The notes: generated by a model from the letters alone, not told the origin. A stretch of 39,574 bases of DNA from an uncultured Garciella sp. (GCA_900555725.1 USMD01000002.1:1-39574); one strand, 5' to 3'; shown: positions 8,756 through 16,366, counted from the stretch's first letter. Numbers and translations are program-made.

Positions 8756-8983
8756 ATGGCTGTAGAAGCAAATATTGCAAACTGTAAAATGCAATTAAAG
8801 CTAAACACGGGATTAGACGAAAATGGGAAAGAAATCATCAAGACAAAGACTTACTCGAATGTAAAATCAGATGCACAGGATCAAGGGATCTATGATGTAG
8901 GTAGTAGTTTAGCAGAATTGCAAGACCATGCTCTAGAAGAAATTCATAGGGTCAACGATATGATACTCAATAATATCGGCTAA
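8756..8983 (+). CDS. DUF1659 family small protein
   Basis: This is a 75-residue protein of the DUF1659 type, recognisable by the layout CKMQLKLNTGLDENGKEIIKT, a KSDAQDQ segment and a C-terminal helix ending in a short hydrophilic tail. These proteins are widespread in spore-forming Firmicutes and almost always pair with a DUF2922 protein, as here. No signal peptide, membrane segment or catalytic motif is visible. The role is unknown. GAGAGGAGTGAG gives a good ribosome site. It forms a two-gene unit with the next gene, closed by a terminator. Confidence 0.75.
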   Translation: MAVEANIANCKMQLKLNTGLDENGKEIIKTKTYSNVKSDAQDQGIYDVGSSLAELQDHALEEIHRVNDMILNNIG

Positions 8984-9028
8984 TCAGTAAAGCAAAGAAA
9001 AACTATTTAGAAGAAAGGAGGAAAGACT

Positions 9029-9250
9029 ATGGCAAGTTTAAGATTAGAAATGACCTTTAAAAACCAAGAGGGTAGAACTAGCAAAATATCTGTAGATGAT
9101 GCAAGATCTGATCTTACAGAAGCAGAAGTAAATACTGTTATGGATGGAATTCTAACCAGTAATATCTTCACCTCATCAGGAGGAAATCTTGTAGGAAAGG
9201 AAAAGGCTGAGTTAATTACTACAGATATTACTGAATTCCCAATGATTTAA
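9029..9250 (+). CDS. DUF2922 family small protein
   Basis: This 73-residue protein matches the DUF2922 pattern: a short beta-rich N-terminus (LRLEMTFKNQEGRTSKISV), DDARSDLTEAEVNTVMDGI, and a C-terminal strand ending in TTDITEFPMI. It lies 45 bases downstream of the DUF1659 gene with its own AGAAAGGAGG site. No function is assigned to the family that I can name with confidence. The fixed pairing with DUF1659 and YvrJ proteins suggests a shared structural or regulatory role. It is cytoplasmic by sequence, without signal or membrane segments. Confidence 0.75.
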   Translation: MASLRLEMTFKNQEGRTSKISVDDARSDLTEAEVNTVMDGILTSNIFTSSGGNLVGKEKAELITTDITEFPMI

Positions 9251-9254
9251 GTTC

Positions 9255-9290
9255 ATAGGCCTACTCCTTCGGGTAGGTCTATCTTTTTAT
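9255..9290 (+). terminator. Terminator after the DUF1659-DUF2922 pair
   Basis: ATAGGCCTACTC (9255-9266) pairs over all 12 positions (two G-U) with GGGTAGGTCTAT (9271-9282) around a four-base loop, followed by CTTTTTAT. This separates the pair from the downstream repeat A2 and the yvrJ-like gene. Confidence 0.88.
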
Positions 9291-9304
9291 AATATTTGGC
9301 AAAT

Positions 9305-9440
9305 AGAATAGATGTCTTCACTATACTACTCCACAAATGCCCTCTTTTTCTTCCACTGTAAGGTCAGGATATCCTGCTTTACGATAAAAGCAAAGAAGAA
9401 AAAGGGGCACTTAGTCGCTGCTCCGTGAAATATCTATTCT
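9305..9440. repeat. MITE-like inverted repeat, family A copy 2 (long)
   Basis: The ends AGAATAGATGTCTTCAC and GTGAAATATCTATTCT are inverted copies. Inside them, CCACAAATGCCCTCTTTTTCTT and a complementary AAGAAAAAGGGGCACTTAGTCG form a long imperfect stem. The centre (about 9355-9395) is unique to this copy. It sits between a terminator and the yvrJ-like gene. Confidence 0.75.
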
Positions 9441-9478
9441 ACCTACAATGAACAGATTTTTATAAAGGAGGGATTTTC

Positions 9479-9622
9479 ATGGAAGAGTTACTGACCCAGA
9501 TTGGAAACTTTGGTTTTCCCATGGTGATTTCCATTTATCTATTAGTTAGATTTGAAGGAAAAATTGCCAGCCTAACCGAAAGCATTTACCAACTGGCAAA
9601 GGTAATTGAAACGATGAAATAG
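9479..9622 (+). CDS. YvrJ family small membrane protein
   Basis: This 47-residue frame begins MEELLTQIGNFGFPMVISIY and ends ITMK-like (IETMK). It has one hydrophobic segment (about residues 8-23) followed by an amphipathic helix containing LLVRFEGKI, the pattern of the YvrJ family. ATAAAGGAGGG stands 7 bases before the ATG. YvrJ proteins commonly accompany DUF1659 and DUF2922 genes in Firmicutes, which supports the call. The function is unknown. It is probably a single-pass membrane peptide. Confidence 0.78.
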   Translation: MEELLTQIGNFGFPMVISIYLLVRFEGKIASLTESIYQLAKVIETMK

Positions 9623-9700
9623 ATTTAGAAATAAGCGAATAGAAGTGAGATAGTTACTTAATATCAATCCCCATTCTTCTATTTCCATTCATTCCTAAAA

Positions 9701-9728
9701 TTGACAACGAACATACGTTCGTGATAAT
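9701..9728 (+). promoter_or_regulatory. Promoter with embedded LexA (SOS) box
   Basis: TTGACA (9701-9706) and GATAAT (9723-9728), 16 bases apart, form a good sigma-A promoter. The spacer contains CGAACATACGTTCG (9708-9721), which matches the Gram-positive LexA/DinR operator (CGAAC-N4-GTTCG) perfectly and is palindromic apart from its centre. A repressor bound there would block RNA polymerase. The box lies 48 bases before the ComK-like start codon, so damage-inducible expression of that gene is a direct inference. Confidence 0.8.
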
Positions 9729-9768
9729 ATTATAATACAAAGTAAACTACACAGTAAGGAGGGGTGTC

Positions 9769-10332
9769 ATGAAGGGCGAACCAATTGAAAAAGACAGAGA
9801 AATTTTATACGCAATCCCAGTCTATAAGGAAGGACAAGGAGATGTATCTAAGGTCTTATATGAAGGAGGAGTGGAGAGTTTTCAGCCCTTTCATATTAGA
9901 ACCCTGATTCGAAAGCTTGCCTATGAAAATTATATAGATATTGTATCTTTAAAAAGAAAAATGCAAGAACAATTAGGTCGAAAAAACATTATCCCATATC
10001 CTTTTCATAAAAGGTTAATTTTGATTCCAGTAAAAATAAGAAAACCAAGATTAAAAAAAGATGGTGCCATTGGATACATTAATTATATATGGGTAGAGAA
10101 AATTCAAGAGGAAGGGAAACATTGCATCATTGTTTTCAAAGATCAAAATACCCTAAAGACGTTACAACACTACCAAACTGTAAAATCCAAGATGCTTCAT
10201 GGGGCCTGGCTTAAGGATTGTTTTTTACCCCAATTACAATATCCAGTTCAAAAAAATAAGCAGCCTTCTTTATGTAGGGAAGAGTTACAAAGTATCATTG
10301 GGCAACTAATGGAAATGTATAAAGAATTGTAA
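9769..10332 (+). CDS. ComK-like competence/regulatory protein (putative)
   Basis: This 187-residue protein resembles the ComK family in length and in the order of its segments: a beta-rich N-terminus, QLGRKNIIPYPF followed by LILIPVKIRKP, then GYINYIWVEKI, IVFKDQNTLKTL and a HGAWLKDCF segment that aligns with the ComK core. ComK is the DNA-binding master activator of competence in Bacillus; clostridial relatives are poorly studied. AAGGAGGGG precedes the ATG. The promoter has a LexA box, and the next gene is the repair helicase recD2, so a link with DNA damage or DNA uptake is plausible. The match was recognised by eye and is distant; a standalone family of unknown function remains possible. 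Confidence 0.6.
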   Translation: MKGEPIEKDREILYAIPVYKEGQGDVSKVLYEGGVESFQPFHIRTLIRKLAYENYIDIVSLKRKMQEQLGRKNIIPYPFHKRLILIPVKIRKPRLKKDGAIGYINYIWVEKIQEEGKHCIIVFKDQNTLKTLQHYQTVKSKMLHGAWLKDCFLPQLQYPVQKNKQPSLCREELQSIIGQLMEMYKEL

Positions 10333-10354
10333 CCAAAGAAATCAAAATGATATA

Positions 10355-10489
10355 ATAAACAGAGTTCTTGGCTTCAGATGGAGTTTTTACTCCAACTGAA
10401 GTTTAGAAATCATTATCCAGGGACATAGCTGCCGTTATCTCCCACTTTGATAGAAGTGGGAGTCTTACGGCAGATAGTCATCGGATAAG
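10355..10489 (+). repeat. Dispersed hairpin-rich repeat, family B copy 2 (short form)
   Basis: This copy begins ATAAACAGAGTTCTTGG, as copy 1 does. It keeps the TGGAGTttttACTCCA hairpin (10379-10394) and the nested stem GCCGT-CTCCCACTT/AAGTGGGAG-ACGGC (10431-10471), and lacks the about 55-base central hairpin of copy 1. It lies immediately before recD2, so it would be part of the comK-like/recD2 leader if they are cotranscribed. Confidence 0.75.
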
Positions 10490-10517
10490 GTAGAATCTAT
10501 AGGGCGGGAGGAATATC

Positions 10518-12749
10518 ATGGCTTCCTTAGAAACCATTACAGGTGAAATTGTTACAATTATCTATTACAACGATTATAGCGGCTACACCGTTGCCGATTT
10601 AGATATGCAAAATCAATTGGTAACTGTGGTAGGGTTTTTCCCAGAGTTACAGGAGGGAGAAAGGATCACCATATCAGGAAAATGGATAACCCATCCTGAA
10701 TATGGTATGCAATTTAAAGCAGAGTCCTTTCATGTGGAGGTACCTACTTCTGAGGAGGCTATTGAGAAATATCTTGCCTCAGGGATGATTCGGGGTATTG
10801 GTCCAGTAACTGCCCAAAAGATAGTAGATCATTTTGGAAAGGATACTTTAGACATCATACAATTTCACCCCCAACGTTTAACAGGAGTAGAAGGAATCGG
10901 AAAGAAAAAAGCAATGCAGATTCTTAAATCCTTTGAAGAGCAGCAAGGATTAAGGGAAGTCATGCTTTTTTTACAAAAGTTTGGAGTGACTCCTCGCCAT
11001 GCGGTAAAATTATATAAAAAATATGGAGATAAGACCATTTCTACCATAAAAGAAAATCCCTATCGAATGGCAGAAGATATTACGGGGATTGGTTTTAAAA
11101 TGGCGGATCAAATTGCTATGAATATGGGAATTGATTCTAGGGCCAGTTATAGAATAGCAGCTGGTGTCAAATATGCTCTTTTCCAAAATCATCATGAGGG
11201 ACACACCTATTGTCCAGAAAGTAAGTTAATCGAAGATGCGGCAAAATTATTAGAAGTGGAAAAGGAAGAGGTAGAAAATCATCTTACAGATATGGCAATT
11301 AAGGGCCAGTTAAAGTTAGAGCTTATAGAGCAAGAAAGGGTATACTACTCCATTTCTTTTTATCGTGCAGAAGAAGAAGCGACATGGAGGATCATCGCCT
11401 TAGCAATGACCGAAATAAAAGAAGATATTGTAGATTTAGATAGGAGAATTCAACAGGTAGAAAAGAAAAATAAAATCCTTCTAGCCAGTAGACAGCGTCA
11501 AGCTATTGTAGAGGCTATGAATAATGGATTGTTGGTTATTACTGGAGGACCAGGGACAGGAAAGACTACTATTATTAATAGTATTTTGGATATTTTAGAA
11601 GATATGGAAAAGGAAGTACTTTTAGCGGCTCCTACTGGTAGAGCTGCTAAGAGAATGAGTGAAGCCACAGGACGGGAAGCCAAAACCATTCATCGATTAT
11701 TAGAGTATGGTTTTGGACAAGAAGGGGAAGAACAATTTTTCCAAAAAAATGAAGAAGATCCCTTAAAAGCAGATGTAGTGATTATAGATGAAGTATCCAT
11801 GGTAGATATTTTACTGATGAACAACCTTTTAAAAGCCATTACCCCTGGTACCAGACTTATTTTAGTAGGGGATAAGGATCAGCTACCTTCGGTAGGGCCA
11901 GGAAATGTTTTAAAGGATATTATTGAAAGTGGTGTAGTAAAGGTAGTGCAACTAAATGAAATTTTTAGGCAAGCCCAAGAGAGTATGATTGTTATCAATG
12001 CCCACTATATCAATAAAGGGGAATTGCCTCTTTTAAATGTGAAAAACAAGGACTTTTTCTTTCATCGAGCCCATTCCAAAGAAGATATCTTAAAGACTAT
12101 TGTAGATTTGTGTGCTAGTCGTCTTCCTAAATATAAGGGCTTTGACCCTCTACAGGATATTCAAGTATTGACCCCTATGAAAAAAGGCGTAGTAGGGGTT
12201 TGGCAGTTAAATAAAAGTCTACAAGAAGTATTAAATCCTTCTCATAAAGAAAAAAAGGAAAAGAAAATAGGGGAGAACATCTTTCGAGAAGGAGACAAGG
12301 TCATGCAGATTAAAAATAATTATCGCATTAATTGGGTAAATATCAATCACCCAGAGGAACCTAAGGGAGAGGGAGTATTTAATGGGGACTTTGGGATTAT
12401 TGAGAGTATTGATTTAGAAGAAGGTAAGATAAATGTCCTTTTCGATAAGGAAAAATTAGTAGAATATGAGTATAGTCAATTGGATGAGTTAGAATTAGCT
12501 TATGCAGTTACTGTACACAAAAGTCAGGGAAGCGAATTTCCTGTAATGGTCATGCCTATGTCTTGGGGGCCTCCTATGCTTCTTACTAGAAATCTTCTTT
12601 ACACAGCTGTTACCAGGGCAAAGTCCCTGGTCGTGTTGGTAGGAAAGGAAAAATATCTAGTAGATATGGTAAAAAACGACTATATCAATTACCGTTATAC
12701 AGGATTAAAGCAAAGAATCCGATCTAAGCTGGATATGTTAGAAGAGTGA
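10518..12749 (+). CDS. recD2: ATP-dependent DNA helicase RecD2
   Basis: The 743-residue protein is the stand-alone RecD2 form of the SF1B 5'-3' helicases, acting in DNA repair and replication-fork maintenance. The N-terminal region carries helix-hairpin-helix segments (GIGPVTAQKIV, GVEGIGKKKA, GIGFKMADQIA). The helicase core has Walker A ITGGPGTGKTTI near residue 343, DVVIIDEVSMVD (motif II), LVGDKDQLPSVGPG (motif III) and the C-terminal AYAVTVHKSQGSEFP and LLYTAVTRAK (motifs V-VI). The ATG at 10518 follows GGGAGG. The LexA box upstream of the comK-like gene could also govern it through readthrough, though repeat B2 lies between. Confidence 0.94.
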   Translation: MASLETITGEIVTIIYYNDYSGYTVADLDMQNQLVTVVGFFPELQEGERITISGKWITHPEYGMQFKAESFHVEVPTSEEAIEKYLASGMIRGIGPVTAQKIVDHFGKDTLDIIQFHPQRLTGVEGIGKKKAMQILKSFEEQQGLREVMLFLQKFGVTPRHAVKLYKKYGDKTISTIKENPYRMAEDITGIGFKMADQIAMNMGIDSRASYRIAAGVKYALFQNHHEGHTYCPESKLIEDAAKLLEVEKEEVENHLTDMAIKGQLKLELIEQERVYYSISFYRAEEEATWRIIALAMTEIKEDIVDLDRRIQQVEKKNKILLASRQRQAIVEAMNNGLLVITGGPGTGKTTIINSILDILEDMEKEVLLAAPTGRAAKRMSEATGREAKTIHRLLEYGFGQEGEEQFFQKNEEDPLKADVVIIDEVSMVDILLMNNLLKAITPGTRLILVGDKDQLPSVGPGNVLKDIIESGVVKVVQLNEIFRQAQESMIVINAHYINKGELPLLNVKNKDFFFHRAHSKEDILKTIVDLCASRLPKYKGFDPLQDIQVLTPMKKGVVGVWQLNKSLQEVLNPSHKEKKEKKIGENIFREGDKVMQIKNNYRINWVNINHPEEPKGEGVFNGDFGIIESIDLEEGKINVLFDKEKLVEYEYSQLDELELAYAVTVHKSQGSEFPVMVMPMSWGPPMLLTRNLLYTAVTRAKSLVVLVGKEKYLVDMVKNDYINYRYTGLKQRIRSKLDMLEE

Positions 12750-12977
12750 TGGAAAAATTATAGCTAGTACAGATGCTATCAAATAGGCAATTTTATAAAG
12801 CAGGGTTATAAGTTGCCTGGGGAAACGCATATTATAAAAAGATTAGTATTTTATTATCTTGTATATACTATGATATGTCAAGACGTACTAAAAAAGCGTT
12901 TTCAAAAATCGCAAAAGCAAAAATATTTTTATTGGGTTTATACTATAGTAATAGAACAATAGGAGAGGAGGCAATTT

Positions 12978-14120
12978 ATGAAATTTGTATTAGCGCCAGA
13001 TTCTTTTAAGGAGTCTATGACCGCAAAGGAAGCCAGTGAAGCTATGGAATATGGTCTGAAAAAAGTATTTCCTAAGGCTCACTATAGAAAAGTTCCCATG
13101 GCAGATGGAGGAGAGGGAACTACCCAGTCCTTGGTGGATGCTACCGGGGGACAGATCTTTAAAGAGAGGGTAACTGATCCATTGGGAAATCCTGTAGAAG
13201 CTGATCTTGGCATTCTGGGGGATGGGGAAACCGCTGTTATAGAAATGGCCAGTGCCAGTGGATTAGCATTAGTACCTAGGGAAAAAAGAAATCCCCTTTA
13301 TACGACTACCTATGGGACAGGGGAGCTGATAAAAAAGGCATTGGATCATGATGCAGATACCATTATTATTGGAATAGGGGGAAGTGCCACCAATGATGGT
13401 GGTGCTGGAATGGTCCAGGCTTTAGGGGGAAAACTTTTAAATGATAAGGGAAATCAAATCAGTTATGGAGGTAAAGCCCTTGAAGAATTAGAAAAGATTG
13501 ATCTTTCTGACTTAGATCCAAGGTTAAAAACGGTACATATTGTCGTGGCTTGTGATGTAGACAATCCCCTTACAGGGCCTAAGGGAGCCTCTTATGTATT
13601 TGGAGAACAAAAAGGTGCTGATCTAAAAATGATAAAATACTTGGATAACAATCTTAAAAATTATGCCCAGCGGATCAGAGAAGATCTTCAAAAAGATGTG
13701 GAACAGATACCTGGTGCTGGCGCAGCAGGGGGATTAGGAGCAGGTTTGATGGCTTTCCTTTCGGCTGAATTAAAAAGAGGGATTGAAATCGTCATTGAAT
13801 ATACGGCATTAAAAGAAAAAATGAAAGGTGCAGATTTTGTTATCACAGGGGAAGGGAGTATCGATGCTCAGACTCGTTTTGGGAAAACCCCTTATGGGGT
13901 AGCAAAGGTGGCAAGGGAATATGGAATACCTGTTATAGCCATTGCAGGGAATATGGGAAATGATGTAGAAATCCTGTATGACTATGGATTTGATGCATTT
14001 TTCCCCATTCTTCATAGGGTACAGACTCTTGAGGAAGCCCTTGCCCATGGAAAGGAAAATGTGGCAAGAACCTGTGAGAATATTGGACGGATGATTCAAT
14101 TATTAAAAAAGGAAAAGTAG
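12978..14120 (+). CDS. glxK: Glycerate kinase, GlxK/GarK type
   Basis: The 380-residue protein matches the GlxK/GarK glycerate kinase family (phosphorylation of D-glycerate with ATP, feeding glycolysis). Family features are FVLAPDSFKESMTAKEASEAM at the start, KVPMADGGEGTTQSLVDATGG, GIGGSATNDGGAGM near residue 135, PGAGAAGGLGAG near 245, and FVITGEGSIDAQT near 288. AGGAGAGGAGG precedes the ATG. The 228-base upstream gap has a hairpin AGGCAA/TTGCCT (12785-12818) but no clear control element. It appears to be a single gene and is not in an obvious glycerate pathway cluster. Confidence 0.93.
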   Translation: MKFVLAPDSFKESMTAKEASEAMEYGLKKVFPKAHYRKVPMADGGEGTTQSLVDATGGQIFKERVTDPLGNPVEADLGILGDGETAVIEMASASGLALVPREKRNPLYTTTYGTGELIKKALDHDADTIIIGIGGSATNDGGAGMVQALGGKLLNDKGNQISYGGKALEELEKIDLSDLDPRLKTVHIVVACDVDNPLTGPKGASYVFGEQKGADLKMIKYLDNNLKNYAQRIREDLQKDVEQIPGAGAAGGLGAGLMAFLSAELKRGIEIVIEYTALKEKMKGADFVITGEGSIDAQTRFGKTPYGVAKVAREYGIPVIAIAGNMGNDVEILYDYGFDAFFPILHRVQTLEEALAHGKENVARTCENIGRMIQLLKKEK

Positions 14121-14282
14121 TTTATTCCTAGAAAGATTCATAAAATATTTGTTCCTCCAATGGTCTATATATGAATAACATCAGATGTTATGATCATATA
14201 GCCCAAGTCGTCACTTAATATTTTTATGAATCTATTCTTTGTATTATTAGATGTAGATTTTTATTTTTTAACGGAGGTAAAA

Positions 14283-15053
14283 ATGTCTATTCACAGTCAA
14301 ATAAAGGATATTTTGTGGGAAGCTCTTTTTCCTTCTAATGGACGATGTATTTTTTGCAAAAAATTATTGCTCTTTGAGCCCAATCCTTTTTGTTATTCTT
14401 GTCTAGACAAAATTCCTTGGGTTGGAGAAAGAGTATGTAAAAAATGTGGGAAAGAAGAAATCATGGGAGATACTGGATTATGTATAGATTGTGCCCATTG
14501 GGAACATCAATATGAACAGGGGATATCTTTGTTTACCTATACCGGTAATGGTAAAAAGATTATTCAGGAAATCAAATTCAATGGGAATAGGAAATTGGCT
14601 TTATGGACAGGAAAGAAAATAGGACAAAAACTAAGAAAGCAGAATTGGCAAAAAAAAATCCAGGGGATAGTACCTGTCCCCCTTCATGAGAATCGTATGA
14701 AAGAAAGGGGATTTAATCAATCAGAAGAGTTGGCAAAGGGTATTTCTAGTATCTTAGATATTTTCACATTAAAGGATCTTTTAATACGGATAAAAGATAC
14801 CCCCCATCAAACCGATCTAACCAGAAGCCAAAGACAGGAAAATATAAAAAAAGCTTTTCAGGTAAAGGATTCAAGGGTTATCCAAGGAAAGAAAGTACTA
14901 TTAGTAGATGATGTCTATACTACAGGTGCTACTATCAATGCTTGTGCAGAGACTTTAAAACAGGCAGGAGCTGGAGAAGTTTACTTTGCAGTAGCAGCCA
15001 TAGGGAAAAGTATGATGGGGGAAGTTCTTAGTTTAGCACCCCATAGACATTGA
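14283..15053 (+). CDS. comFC: ComF-family phosphoribosyltransferase-like protein (ComFC)
   Basis: This is a protein of about 256 residues with an N-terminal double zinc-finger region (CIFCKK...FCYSC and VCKKCG...LCIDC) and a C-terminal phosphoribosyltransferase fold, seen as VLLVDDVYTTGATINACAETL near residue 210. ComFC proteins take part in natural transformation after DNA entry in several bacteria. The frame opens at 14226, but ACGGAGGT lies just upstream of the ATG at 14283, so I start there. The sequence before it contains a divergent trace of the family A repeat end. It precedes the raiA RNA and hpf, the usual Firmicutes order. Confidence 0.9.
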   Translation: MSIHSQIKDILWEALFPSNGRCIFCKKLLLFEPNPFCYSCLDKIPWVGERVCKKCGKEEIMGDTGLCIDCAHWEHQYEQGISLFTYTGNGKKIIQEIKFNGNRKLALWTGKKIGQKLRKQNWQKKIQGIVPVPLHENRMKERGFNQSEELAKGISSILDIFTLKDLLIRIKDTPHQTDLTRSQRQENIKKAFQVKDSRVIQGKKVLLVDDVYTTGATINACAETLKQAGAGEVYFAVAAIGKSMMGEVLSLAPHRH

Positions 15054-15082
15054 TGAAATTGCCCTTTTTTATAGAGAAACTC

Positions 15083-15112
15083 TTGAAAAAGAAGAAGGAT
15101 ATGCCTTATAAT
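15083..15112 (+). promoter_or_regulatory. Promoter of the raiA-motif RNA
   Basis: TTGAAA (15083-15088) and TATAAT (15107-15112) are separated by 18 bases. The expected start, about 7 bases further on, coincides with the base of the RNA's closing stem. Confidence 0.75.
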
Positions 15113-15117
15113 GATAA

Positions 15118-15330
15118 GGCATATGTAGTTAGGTCTGTGGTTGAAAGTCGATGCCAGTCGCAGGCGAAACGATCCACGTAAGATAATTAAAAAATTATTG
15201 AGCATGGTGCGGCTTAGAAGTAAGACCAGCCAGCCTTTAAGCTGAGAGAGGAATGGTGACGGTAATCCCGAAGCTAAACCTCCAGTTGGCGAGTGTGGGG
15301 GCAAAGACCAGGTCAGCTAAGTACATATGT
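15118..15330 (+). ncRNA. raiA RNA: raiA-motif noncoding RNA
   Basis: A roughly 210-base structured RNA lies upstream of hpf (raiA), where the raiA motif is known to occur in Firmicutes and Actinobacteria. The ends pair: CATATGTA and TTAG (15120-15132) with CTAA and TACATATG (15316-15328). Conserved-looking unpaired blocks (AGTCGATGCCAGTCGCAGG, GAGAGAGGAATGGTGACGG-like, CCCGAAGCTAAACCTCC) lie between. It has its own promoter and terminator, so it is a free-standing RNA. Published genetic work on a clostridial raiA RNA links it to sporulation and aggregation; its biochemical function is unknown. No real protein frame exists here. Confidence 0.85.
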
Positions 15331-15334
15331 AAGT

Positions 15335-15377
15335 AAGAGTGGGATTTTTCATTTTTGAAAAAAACTACTCTTTTTTA
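15335..15377 (+). terminator. Terminator of the raiA-motif RNA
   Basis: AAGAGT (15335-15340) pairs with ACTCTT (15367-15372). The inner ATTTTTC/GAAAAA arms extend the hairpin, and TTTTTT follows. It separates the RNA from the hpf promoter region. Confidence 0.75.
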
Positions 15378-15447
15378 TTCAGATTTTGCAGATTTTCTAT
15401 GAATATTTTGTCGAATTTAGAAAACAGCCATAGGGAAATATCCATAA

Positions 15448-15573
15448 TTTACACAAATTTTCCACAAGATAAAAAGCCTAATTTCAACTTATCAACAAAG
15501 TTATACACATTATCCACAGATAACCTGTCCACAATCCTATGTTTACCCACATCATGCAGAATACTGTGTATAA
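15448..15573. promoter_or_regulatory. Cluster of DnaA-box-like 9-mers
   Basis: One perfect DnaA box TTATCCACA (15510-15518) is surrounded by near matches with one mismatch: TTTTCCACA (15458-15466), TTATCAACA (15489-15497), TTATACACA (15501-15509), TTACCCACA (15543-15551) and, on the other strand, TTATACACA (15573-15565). TTTACACAA (15448) and CTGTCCACA (15525) are weaker. Three boxes are arranged head to tail at 15489-15518 with almost no spacing. The stretch lies in the roughly 500-base noncoding gap between the raiA RNA and hpf. It resembles the DnaA-binding clusters that act outside oriC in Bacillus. No dnaA, dnaN or rpmH gene is in the window. Confidence 0.65.
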
Positions 15574-15844
15574 TTCATTTGTCGTAATTTGGGTAATATT
15601 CGTAGAAAGGATGAAAAATTTAGAGCAGATTTTTGATTGAGAAAATTTCATAGTTGAGGAAATTGTATCATTGATCTTCCCAAACATAATAATAGATATC
15701 TAGAATATTTTATCCAATTTCCTCGATTGATGAAATTGGAACTGGGTATAATACTACTACAATCTAATGAGGACAATAAATCTTTTCAATGAAACCATTG
15801 AAAGGATCTATTGAATAAAGTAAGTTTTGAAAGGGGTTGGCAAT

Positions 15845-16366
15845 ATGCGCATAATCATAAGCGGCAAAAATTTAGAAGTAACAGATGGACTGAAAAATGT
15901 ATTAGAGAAAAAGCTCCAAAAATTGGATAAGTATTTTGATCCATCCACCGAAGTCGTTGCAACTCTTAGTGTAGAAAAAAATAGACATATTCTCGAGGTT
16001 ACCATTCCTATTAATGGGGCAATTCTTAGGGCAGAAGAAGCCACACAGGACATGTATCATACTATCGATCGAGTAATGGAAAAATTAGAGCGTCAGATTA
16101 GAAAATATCGCACTAAAATTGAAAGAAAAATGAAAAAAGGCTCTTTTAGATATGATTTCCTCTTAGAAAAAGAGGAAAAAGAACCTAAGGTTGTAAAAAC
16201 TAAGAAATTTGCCATGAAGCCAATGCCAGTGGAAGAGGCGTTGCTTCAAATGGAACTTTTAGGACATAGTTTCTTTGTATTTTTAAATGGAGAAAATGAT
16301 GAAGTAAATGTAGTTTATAAAAGAAAAGATGGAAACTATGGGTTAATAGAACCTACCCTTTCATAA
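15845..16366 (+). CDS. hpf: Ribosome hibernation-promoting factor, long form
   Basis: The 173-residue protein is the long HPF type. An N-terminal S30AE domain (RIIISGKNLEVTDGLKNVLEKKL, then VTIPINGAILRAEEATQDMYHTIDRVMEKLERQIRKY) binds the small subunit, and a C-terminal dimerisation domain (FAMKPMPVEEALLQMELLGHSFFVF, VVYKRKDGNYGLIEP) drives 100S ribosome formation. The frame is open from a TTG at 15827, but AAAGGGG there is the ribosome site for ATG 15845. A TATAAT at 15747-15752 may be the -10 of its promoter. The DnaA-box cluster upstream and the raiA RNA suggest growth-state control. Confidence 0.93.
   Translation: MRIIISGKNLEVTDGLKNVLEKKLQKLDKYFDPSTEVVATLSVEKNRHILEVTIPINGAILRAEEATQDMYHTIDRVMEKLERQIRKYRTKIERKMKKGSFRYDFLLEKEEKEPKVVKTKKFAMKPMPVEEALLQMELLGHSFFVFLNGENDEVNVVYKRKDGNYGLIEPTLS

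Noticed and set aside
12891..12904. AAAAAGCGTTTTCA as a catabolite-response (cre) site before glxK
   Set aside because: It matches the cre consensus at only about 11 of 14 positions in an AT-rich region and lacks both outer TG bases; too weak to call.
14981..15304. Minus-strand open frame of 107 codons across the comFC end and the following gap
   Set aside because: It runs antisense to the raiA-motif RNA; the RNA's stems, promoter and terminator explain the conservation, and there is no ribosome site.
15083..15573. Replication origin
   Set aside because: DnaA boxes are clustered, but no dnaA, dnaN, rpmH or other origin genes are present, and the gene order is the ordinary comFC-hpf-secA block.
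15339..15687. Two overlapping open frames (plus and minus) in the gap before hpf
   Set aside because: They consist of the raiA RNA terminator and the DnaA-box cluster, have low-complexity products and no ribosome binding sites.
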